A stretch of DNA of 37,662 nucleotides, taken from contig CANLDN010000019.1 of the NCBI GenBank assembly GCA_947489445.1, positions 1 to 37,662 of the forward strand. Direction: 5' to 3'. Below the pieces are notes generated by a model that did no database searches, was not told where the DNA came from, and saw only the letters and a program-made list of their open reading frames with translations. Shown here one piece after another: positions 25,527 to 34,900 of this stretch. Numbering within the stretch: position 1 is the stretch's first letter; each line of letters begins with the position of its first letter. This DNA is from an uncultured Paracoccaceae bacterium. GTDB lineage: Bacteria > Pseudomonadota > Alphaproteobacteria > Rhodobacterales > Rhodobacteraceae. The translations under genes were made by a program, and so were the position numbers.

Positions 25527-26156
25527 GTGCAACAACTTCCAAAACTTGTCATCGCCGATGAAATGGTAATCGTCAGAGACGCGATCTCAGAACGCCTATC
25601 CGCAGCAAATTCCGCAGAAGTTGTTGGTACTGCTGAGGATGGGTACAGCGCGATCAAGGTCTGCAAGTTAAAAAACCCGGATATCTTGCTCATGGATATT
25701 TCGCTGACACGACCCAGCGGAAAAGAGACCTTCCGCAAATTACGTGAGGCGATGCCAGATTTGAAGATCATTCTGACGTCATCGGACGCAAGTCAGGCAG
25801 ACGTATTTTCGTTATTGTCCTTTGGTGCAGTCGGCTATGTGCCGAAGCAGGCAAAGCATGCAGACTTTGTCCACGCCATCAGCTCTGCAACCTTGGGCTA
25901 TATGTGCATACCTGCCGAATACATGGGTAAATTCACGTCTCTTCGGAATAATGTTTCGCGCTCCGGCAATATATTCGGCCTATCACCGCGCGAGATGGAA
26001 ATACTCGAAGCCTGTACCACCGGATACACCACGAAAGAGATTGCAGATAAGTTCAGCATCAGCCCGCGGACCGTGGAGACACACCGCTGCGCGATTTACC
26101 GCAAGACTTCCTGCCATAACATGCAAGATCTCAATAAACTGGCGGACCAACTCTGA
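25527..26156 (+). CDS. NarL/LuxR-family response regulator
   Basis: A 209-residue two-domain regulator. The receiver has the acidic pair D11/E12, phospho-acceptor D57 in ILLMDIS, and K107 in VPKQ. The C-terminal LuxR helix-turn-helix runs from about 151: GLSPREMEILEACTTGYTTK and SISPRTVETHRCAIYRK. The GTG start has AGGAG seven bases upstream. No dedicated kinase is adjacent; its stop overlaps the start of an IS3-OrfA-like gene. Position right after the secretion operon suggests it controls T3SS expression, but this is inferred. Confidence 0.92.
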   Translation: MQQLPKLVIADEMVIVRDAISERLSAANSAEVVGTAEDGYSAIKVCKLKNPDILLMDISLTRPSGKETFRKLREAMPDLKIILTSSDASQADVFSLLSFGAVGYVPKQAKHADFVHAISSATLGYMCIPAEYMGKFTSLRNNVSRSGNIFGLSPREMEILEACTTGYTTKEIADKFSISPRTVETHRCAIYRKTSCHNMQDLNKLADQL

Positions 26157-26470
26157 TGAACAATGCATTCAAAAATACAGATGAACCGAAAAGGCCTCGT
26201 GAGATGGAAAAAACACATAGCGAAGAATTCAAAAGAGAAGTCGTTCGCATTGCGTTGACCAGCCGGTTTACCCGTTGGCAGATCGCATCGGATTTGGGGC
26301 TGGAACTTTGGACGTTGAACCGATGGATAAGAGAATTGGAGGAAGGTCCAATTTCTGACTGTACGGCCCCGGATTTATTGAACGAAATATCACGGCTACG
26401 CAATGAAAATGCCGCACTGCGCAGACAGATAGATACTACTCAACCTGAGAGGTTTAGCACGTTCACATAA
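26156..26470 (+). CDS. IS3 OrfA-like helix-turn-helix protein
   Basis: A 104-residue protein (88 if it starts at ATG 26204). It has the transposase-8 fold of IS3-family OrfA: HSEEFKREVVRIALTSRF, TRWQIASDLGLELWTLNRWI, then the leucine-zipper-like helix EISRLRNENAALRRQ. It stops before the ILKKA-type segment where OrfA normally frameshifts into OrfB, and there is no OrfB downstream. The start overlaps the response regulator stop as TGATG. It is either an IS remnant or a DNA-binding domain reused as a regulator. Confidence 0.65.
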   Translation: MNNAFKNTDEPKRPREMEKTHSEEFKREVVRIALTSRFTRWQIASDLGLELWTLNRWIRELEEGPISDCTAPDLLNEISRLRNENAALRRQIDTTQPERFSTFT

Positions 26471-26620
26471 CGGGACGATCGGAAAGCTCGTTACTGGGTC
26501 CATGTCTGTGGCGATCGCATGAAAGATGGTGACTAAACTGCAAGAAGATGTCACCTTTGGCGACGAACCCCGTAGACCGGACGTCGCTCGCGCAGAGATC
26601 GGCGGACCCAGAGGACCGAA

Positions 26621-27301
26621 ATGCGCATTCTCTTTCTTGAAGACAATACACAAAATGCAGAGATATACGGAGCTCATTTACGCAAGGCTGGATATGCAAT
26701 TGATCACGTTGTAACAATTGATGACGCTGCAACCGCACTGCGCAGTTCGAGTTATGATGTACTATTGCTAGATCGCCAAGTCCCCGATGGGGATAGCCGG
26801 GTCTGGCTTTCGCAACTGCGCAAAGATGGATTGACCACCCCGGCACTGTTTATGACCGTGCGAGACGCCGTCGAAGATCGGATAGAAGGCTTGGATGCAG
26901 GGGCGGATGATTATGTGACAAAACCCGTCGCGTCCGCAGAGTTAGAGGCACGTTTGCGCGCCATCCTGAGGCGCCCACAAGACCTGTTGCCACAGGAATT
27001 GAGTTGCGGTGACCTGTCGCTGGACCCCACCAACAGACAGGCCAGTGTATCGGGCCATCTATTCAAGTTATCCAAGCGTGAACTGATGTTACTCGAACAC
27101 TTGATGCGTCGTGAAGGTAATGTTGTCACTAAGGAAGCGCTCAATGATGGCCTTTATGGTTATGGAGAGGAAGTAACGCCAAACACTATTGAGGTATGCA
27201 TATCTCGGTTACGAAAACGCTTGGATGCGACAGGTTCAAATGCAAAAATTCATACCATCCGTGGGGTTGGATATCTGATCCGTGAACGCATCATCAATTA
27301 A
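26621..27301 (+). CDS. OmpR/PhoB-family response regulator
   Basis: A 226-residue regulator. Receiver residues E7/D8, phospho-acceptor D51 (LLLDRQVPDG), T79 and K101 (VTKP) are in place. A C-terminal winged helix follows (FKLSKRELMLLEHLMRREGN, PNTIEVCISRLRKRLD and IRGVGYLI). The ATG at 26621 gives the canonical N-terminus MRILFLEDN. The gene overlaps the kinase start by 20 bases, so the two form one two-component unit (QseB/TctD-like). A 150-base gap separates it from the OrfA-like gene. Confidence 0.95.
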   Translation: MRILFLEDNTQNAEIYGAHLRKAGYAIDHVVTIDDAATALRSSSYDVLLLDRQVPDGDSRVWLSQLRKDGLTTPALFMTVRDAVEDRIEGLDAGADDYVTKPVASAELEARLRAILRRPQDLLPQELSCGDLSLDPTNRQASVSGHLFKLSKRELMLLEHLMRREGNVVTKEALNDGLYGYGEEVTPNTIEVCISRLRKRLDATGSNAKIHTIRGVGYLIRERIIN

Positions 27302-28676
27302 GTTTCAACTCAATATACAGTTTGCACTGCTTGCTTTGCTGGCAATTTTTGTTGCAACCGCAATTTTTACTTGGCAGCTGCGGCACTTGGACAATGTCGT
27401 CCAAGAAGTATCGCTTGGTCATCAGGTTGATGATCTTGTGGCATCCATCAGCGTCGCTGATGATGGATCGTTGCGGTTGGATCTGACGCCGGAGCTCGTT
27501 CGCCTTTATGAGCAAGGGCATTCTGGATCGCTGTTTCTGATCAGAAATGCAGTAGGCAATATCTTGTTTTATGACGGTGATGATGTCTTGGAAATCTTGG
27601 GCGGCGCCCCGAAATTTCCCGCGACTTTCGACTTCTTCCCAGTCGCGGATCTGTCTGACGAAGAGGCGCGAGGACTTGACCCACGGCGCTTTGGTTTGAC
27701 CAGACGTGTAGAGACGCAGGTCGGCACAATCTTCGTAACCGTTGCTCAGCACGGTGTCGTAGATGATTTCCTGAATAGCGCGGTCGCACGTGAGTTGACG
27801 GATGATGCACTTTTGGTCGGCGTGCCTTTGATTTCGATCTTCCTTCTTGCCGCGGCAGGTTTCGTCAGGTTTTCCACGCGTGGCTTGACATCATTGTCCG
27901 ATGAAGCGCAGGCGATTGGGCCGCAAAATATCAGGGCGCGTCTACCGGTTCATGTCGCACCGACTGAGGTCGTTCCACTGGCGTTGGCATTCAACGACGC
28001 CATGGATCGTGTCGCGGAAGGGTTCGACCATCAAAGACGTTTCACAATAGATGCAGCCCATCAGCTAAAAACTCCACTGGCCGTATTACGGGCTCGACTT
28101 GAAAGCCTGTCGGCGTTCGATGGCCGCGAAACGCTGTCAAATGATCTTGATCATATGGACCGGCTTGTGCGCCAATTGCTAACCAGTGCACGCTTGTCAG
28201 TCATCAAGATCGACCCAAATGAAACTATCGATCTTGCAAGCTTGACAACTGAAGCCGTGGTGGCCCTCGCTCCGGTCGCCTTGGAAAGAGGGAAGATGCT
28301 GGAACTGGAGCACGCTGACACAAGGATTATTGTGCCGGGCGAAGCTCATCTGGCAATTGAGGCGCTACTCAATGTTGTTGAAAACGCCATAGCACATACT
28401 GAGGCAGGCTCGACTGTAACCATCGATATACGCGAACCTGCAACCATAGATGTGATGGACAGAGGCCCGGGCGTGCCATTGTCAGACCGCAAACATATCC
28501 TGATGCCTTTTGCGCAAGGACGATATGCCACCCCGGGGGGATCGGGTATGGGTTTGGCCATTGTAACGCACATCATGACGCTTCACGGTGGCACGGTTTC
28601 GATAACGGACCGTGATGGAGGCGGAGCCATCTTTTCTCTTACGTTCCCGACGCAAAAGACCCCTGAAGATGGCTAG
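27282..28676 (+). CDS. Sensor histidine kinase, QseC/TctE-like
   Basis: A 464-residue membrane sensor kinase. A first membrane helix (about 12-31) and a second (about 170-191, LVGVPLISIFLLAAAGFVRF) flank a periplasmic sensing domain of about 140 residues. A HAMP-type region follows, then the H-box AAHQLKTPLAV with phospho-acceptor H260. The ATPase domain has the N-box NVVENAIAH near 364, G1 DRGPGVP and G2 GGSGMGLAIV. The GTG start lies inside the preceding regulator gene, showing coupling. It phosphorylates the adjacent OmpR-type regulator. The stimulus is unknown. Confidence 0.94.
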   Translation: MNASSIKFQLNIQFALLALLAIFVATAIFTWQLRHLDNVVQEVSLGHQVDDLVASISVADDGSLRLDLTPELVRLYEQGHSGSLFLIRNAVGNILFYDGDDVLEILGGAPKFPATFDFFPVADLSDEEARGLDPRRFGLTRRVETQVGTIFVTVAQHGVVDDFLNSAVARELTDDALLVGVPLISIFLLAAAGFVRFSTRGLTSLSDEAQAIGPQNIRARLPVHVAPTEVVPLALAFNDAMDRVAEGFDHQRRFTIDAAHQLKTPLAVLRARLESLSAFDGRETLSNDLDHMDRLVRQLLTSARLSVIKIDPNETIDLASLTTEAVVALAPVALERGKMLELEHADTRIIVPGEAHLAIEALLNVVENAIAHTEAGSTVTIDIREPATIDVMDRGPGVPLSDRKHILMPFAQGRYATPGGSGMGLAIVTHIMTLHGGTVSITDRDGGGAIFSLTFPTQKTPEDG

Positions 28677-28924
28677 GCGAAGCGAGCGCTTTTCTACCTG
28701 CAGAACTTAAGGACATGGGGCTATGAAGGCATTTATGTGACCTGAGTACCAGAGGCTAAGGTGGCCTTGGAAGGGTACCTGTGTCCCTGCCCCAATTTAT
28801 CTACGTACCTACCTGCTTTTCCTAGCAGATCAACGAGTGCCCACGCAAAGCCGCCTGCTTGTACCAATTGGAAATGGAATAATGAACAGCTTGGTTAGAG
28901 CCAGTTCGTGATCAGGGGCGGATA

Positions 28925-31900
28925 ATGAACAATATCAACGCAAATGCTGGTCAAGCATCGACGCACAGTCCACCCACACCGGACGACTTGGCGTTTCAAA
29001 TTGATGTCGATATTGCACCTTCCTCCGGTTCAACGACTAGTCAAGCGGCCCCCCAATCCGGACAAGCGCGAAGCAGGCTCGATGGATTGCGTTACATCGC
29101 ATCCTATCGAGATCTTGCGGATAGTTTCGGGGCGGATGCCGGAAAGGGGAACAGGCATTTCAATGACCATGGCGCCCAGGAAAACCGCGAGACTACTTTC
29201 GATCCGGAACAATATCTGGAGCAAAGACAGGGGTTACGGCAATATTACACGGATCAAGGATTGTCCGGAACGGCGCTATTGGAGCGCGCGACCAAAGATT
29301 TTATTTTGCAGGGACGTACCGGTCTGGATGAACAAACCAACACAGCCCTTTCAGATTTCGACGCTGCGTTAAATGCAACCGGCAGCATGCTGCCTGGCCA
29401 CACTTATCAGAGCGGCCCTGTCGAGAGTGATCTTGACGCACTGAAATACATCGCATCGTATGGGGATCTTGGCGATAGTTTCGGCGCTAATGCCCAGGCA
29501 GGCCGCGATCATTTTCAGAACTCTGGCCGTGGCGAAGGGCGCACGACGGTCTTTGATCCGCAAGCTTATCTCGCCAGCCAGCCTGCGGTTTTGAACCGTT
29601 TCGAAGAGCTGGGACTCTCTGGCGAGGCGCTTGATATCAGAGCAACAGAGCACTTTATTTTGCGGGGGCGCTACACCCTTGCAAGTAAGCCGCCCCCTGT
29701 TTCCTTGGCTGATGCAACGCTGGACCAGTGGGTGGAAACAGGGATTATAAGTGAGCAGCAGAAGTCCGATTTTCGGGCAGACCCAGCAAGGTTTGCGCAG
29801 CTAGAGACGACAATAGCCAATGGATCGGGCCGCGTTGATTTTGTGAGTGGCGGCGAACACGCGCTGCGAGAGATCACTGACTTGGGTTCTGAAGATATCA
29901 CAGCATTGCTGGCACAGGGATTTGATCTGGAAACTGGTCCAAGTACCGAACAACTGGTTGCAATTGACCAATTGGCGTACGGGCATGATGCCGCCTTCTC
30001 TGAGATATTTTTGAACTGGGTCGGGCATCAACAGCCTAATCTTGAGCTACAGGTGCATCGGGCCCGTGGGCACGAGACGGAATTCAGGGCTTGGAATACC
30101 GAGACTGATACCCAATTTAATGCGCCTTATCTTGATGCCATCGTTGGTAAGCTTGATGCTTCAAAGATCGGACGCACCAATAGTACAGGTGCCGATGACA
30201 GTCCGTCTTGGGGATGGCAGGCGATCCGCCCATCACTGAATGTGACGGAACAGGTTCTGCACGATGACCCTGCATACGGAACCGCTCTTTCAGGAGTATT
30301 TTCTGAGGCTGGACAGGCAAAATTTGATGAAATCCTCGCCACGGTCGGCTTAATGCCAGGCGATACTTCGCAGCGTGGCCATGATCGACGGCACATGCGT
30401 AGCTTTGAAATTGATGGCATTTTTGCGAATGATGGTTTCAACAACAGGCGCAGCCATGCATTCCTCCGCGAGATACTAGAGGTACACAATCCCGCGGTCT
30501 TAAGCGGGACGACAACCATTCTGCTGAACACTGAAGGACAGAGCGTCGGCGAGACCAACGTCAATACCGAAGGGAATTCCATCGGTGACATTAACAATAT
30601 TGGCAATCGCACAATTATTGATCTGGGCAGTACTGGCACAACCCACAATGTCGGCCAAGGGAATGCGGATGTCACTGTAGTCAACGGAATTGATGGGGTG
30701 CTTAATAGCGGCAGCGGCGCGCTTGATCTGACAACAAACGGCGCGGCCAACTTGTCAATCCAGGATGATCTCCAACGATCTGACGTGACCACCAATGTCA
30801 CCTATGCCGGCAACAATCAGAACATTCGACAGGATACCGATAGCGGCGAGACAGTTGTGGAGATTTCCGGCGGCGAGACAACAGATCTGACGGTGGATGC
30901 AGATGGCGCACTGGAATTCACCGTTGAGAGCGGAGCGACCCTGTCTGAGAGCACGATTAGCGCGGACGCCGCCGGTCTCACATTCACGACAGAAGAGGAC
31001 TCTCTGATCGAGAATGTGGATGTTATTGGTAATGAAGGCGACGACAAATTCTATCTTGGTGGTGAGGCGATCGGCAGCCGGATCGAACTTGGTGACGGCA
31101 GCGACTATGTCCGTATTGATCCCACATTTGAAGGTGATTTTGATCTTAAGGACAGCGCTGCATCTTGGGCGTGGGCGGGCCAAACCGAAATCCATGAACA
31201 CGACATTGTTGAGCTAAAGGGCGAGGGTTGGGATCTGACCGATACGCCTGACGGTCCCAAGTTGATTGCACGTGACGAAAACGGTGACATCCTGAGCCAG
31301 ATCAATCTCGACGGTAATAGTAAGCATATCGAGTCGATCTACACCTCAGATGCGGAGGGCAATATCGCAAGTCTGCAAGATATTGCCCCCAAAGTGCGAA
31401 CAAAGTTGGCTGCATTCGGCACTTTCAGCGCCGTTCTACTTGCTGTCGGCACTGTCTTCCCGCCCGCGGCAGTTGTCGGGGCTGGAATGAAATTTGCGTA
31501 TGATGCTGCCAACAATCAGGTCACATTCAAAAATGCGTTGATGACGACCGCACAAGTTCTTGCAGCGGGCTCCGGGACTGTTTTGGCCAACGGTGAGGTT
31601 GTCGCCAACAGTGCGCTCTTTTATGCGCCCAACATTGCTCAATTTGGCATCAACGCAGCCGAAGGTAATTGGAAGGCGATCGGATCAGACTTCCTGCTGA
31701 CCGCTGCGGGCGTTGGCAAATTTGCAGGATCAGAGTTCCTCTCGAGTCCCATATTCGGTCAGGTTGCAAAGGGTGTGCAGGCAGCCTTTGTAACTGTTGA
31801 TGCGATCGAGGACGGGTCGCCCTTTGAGATTATCGAGGGTTTCTCGTTGCTTGGCCTGTCCGTGACACCCGAGGGGATATTGCAACCCATCATTGGCACC

Positions 31901-34900
31901 ATTGGTGATGCCGCAAATGTAGGACAGAAAGCATTTATTGAGGATGATTTTGTTGCGGGTTTGACCACTGCGCTTGCAAGCGCGCTCGAAAATGGTCTTT
32001 TTGAAGGCCTTTCTGAAGAGGTTTTGGTAGCTGGTTTCGCGAGTCCGCATGTCGAAAGCATTATAAGTCAGCTCACAAATGACAAACCCATTGAGGGGGA
32101 AGCACTCGCCGATGACACGCTTGCAATTCTTGGCATTACAACTGGCGGCATCAATCATAAAGAAGCGCGGACCCCAGAAAAGGACGAGGCACCGCAAGCA
32201 GAGACGGAACAGGCCGGACAACAGTTACTTGATCCGACAAGCTCCCAAGACAGCGCTTCTGGATCTGAAAGTACCGAGGGGGTTGCGCTCACAGAAGGCA
32301 CAGATATTTCCTTTGACCTTCCAGAAAATGAGCTGCCGGTTGCGCCCGTCTCTCCGCCACGGTTTGGCGAAGACGCACTTAAAGAGACCCAATCTATCTT
32401 GTCTGGCCTAGACAGTGGGGCGGCCGGGCCGACGGAAGCTGACAATGATGAACCCCTCACTTCGTCGGGGGTACCGCAGCTGACTCCGTTTGATCACGGT
32501 AATGCTTTTGACACTGAGTGGCTTGATGACAGGGCGTCACCTGAGCAGAGCGCTAACCTCCCCTTTGTCGATATCAACCTTGAAGACCAGCCGAGATTTG
32601 GTGGGTCGGGCGCGTTCGGTATTGATGACAGCGGTGTGCAATTACATGAAGCCTCGCTTGCAGATCAGCCTGATACGAACCTGCCCCCCGCTGTAGAAAT
32701 CAGCCCCGAAGTTCAGACCCGAGGAATTAGCCTGGACGGTTATTCCATTCAGGTCACCACGAGTGGCGAGCAAACCCATGCCACCTACACAATAGATGGC
32801 GTTGATCGTCAAATTGTAATTCCGCCGGGCACCGAAGTAGAGGTCAACGCCTATGTCGCGGACTATCTGCGCGCTGGTGCACTTCCTGGTCTGACCCCGT
32901 CACAAGCCTTTCTGGACGATCAGACAGAAACATTCGAAATTGATGCAAATCTGCCTGATGATTACATGGCGCCTGATGTCTTTACAGATCCCGAGGGCGG
33001 GCAGGTCAGTTTTTGGGGCAACGACGTAGTTGCGTCGTCGGGGGCTGATCAGGCATCTGAGATGGTTTTGTCTGAGTTTGAAACGCAGGCTGCGGACGAA
33101 GCAAAGCCTTATCAAGGCCCGGATTCTTTGGCAAACGTAGAGGTTCTTCAGACCTTCAACAGCCCACAATGGGCCGGGCGTGAGTTTGTCCTTTATCAGG
33201 CGCAAAACGAAAAAACCGGGGTGTGGGAAGTCCGCGTCTTGTCTGCACGCACTGACGTTTGGGTGCAAGATGCAGTCGTGTTTGAGTCTGAACGTCAAGT
33301 GACTCCAGAAGACTTTGGCGTTGAGGGGCTCATCTGGGATCATGTGGTGAATGGCGCCGATAACTTGGTGGCACCTGAAAATATTCGTGGATCCATCCGA
33401 CCTGGCCAAGCTGACGGCGACATAATGGATTCTTTGGGTGGCGGGTTTATCACGCCAAACGCAGAATTGGCCGGACAGATTCTCGGTTTACCTGAAGAAG
33501 CCGCGCGAGGAGTCATTGGCCTCACTGGTGGTCTCGCGGTTGAGCTGGACAGCGTGGTTGATGGCCTCATTTCATGGGTTAATCCAGAATATGACGGCAC
33601 CCGCACGGGGATCAATAACCCACTCCATTACGAGGGCTTAGCGCAAGTTGCGGCTGGCACGAACCAGACGGAAGCGGCGGTACATGATCTAACAAATGGC
33701 ATTACGGAGTATTTGGGCATTGATTTGACCTCGAAGCAGGCAAAATTTGGTGAGATATTTGTTCCCCTGTTGCTCGTACCAGTATCGCCTGGTTCCACAA
33801 CTTCCGCGCGCCTTCCTGGAAATGTCGGTCCGGAAGACCTTGCCGGAATGGCGCGACTTGCTTCACCCGACGAAATCAGTGACGCGGCTACGCGGCTTTC
33901 CGATGACGCATTGCGTGCGGCCTTCCAACAGCATCCGGATGTTGGACAAGCCATGAAACAGGCGCTGCTACGGAGCCCGCCAGATGCCAATGCACGCGCT
34001 ACATTAAATCGTTTAAATGACCTGACCGGCTCAACCGGTCAAACAGCTGCCACTGCGCCCAGACTAGTGACACAACCTGCAACGCCCCAGACTGGTGCGA
34101 TCACAACGACCAATGCTTCCATACAAAACGGCGCCTTGACTCAACAAAATCGCGCTGCGGCAAGACTGTCCTCGGGTGCGATCGCAGATCCGCCCCACAA
34201 CCCTGACCTAGGCACGCCCAGCACCGATTTTGAAACTGCGCAAGACCCGACCAACACGATACCCCGGTTCAGAGGCGAGATTATCGCTGATTTCACAGAT
34301 ATTGAGTTTTTGACCGGACCCGAGGGCGCGCGACGGACAATTGATGGCCAAATCTTCAACATCGCGCAAGATGACCAAGGCACTTACCGGATCACGGGCG
34401 AGGCATTCAACGGCTCAATCCCGTTGCCCGGCGACACATTGCAGGATGCCAATCAAGCGTTGGAACTGTTGCGCCGTGACGGGGCTTTGCCTGGTGTTGC
34501 CCAACCTGGGGTGCCGACAGACCCTGTTACCGATTTTGCGTTGGGCACCACCAATGCAACCATCACCCGCAACGTCGAAGGGAACGCCAATGTCTATGAC
34601 ATCCGCTATACGGCAGCGGACGGCAACACATACACAGGGCACCTTGAAGGTGGGACACTGCAAGACGCTCAGGCCAACGCACAATCGCTGTTGGACCAAG
34701 GCCGACTGACAGGCCTGACCCCACCCATCGATCCCGGCGCCGTCATTGAAGATTTTGGCGAGATTGTTCCATCAGGCATAACCCCGGTAGAAGCCGTTGA
34801 CGGACAGACCCCGATCAACGGCGGTGGCAGCTCCAGTAGAGAGTTTTCTTCAGATTTTGGGACACCGGGCGGTCGGCAGATCGTCACCCCGCCGCAATCC

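Noticed and set aside
26527..26552. GGTGAC/GTCACC inverted repeat as a terminator before the OmpR-type gene
   Set aside because: The stem is only six base pairs with a 14-base loop and no U-run. It could occur by chance.
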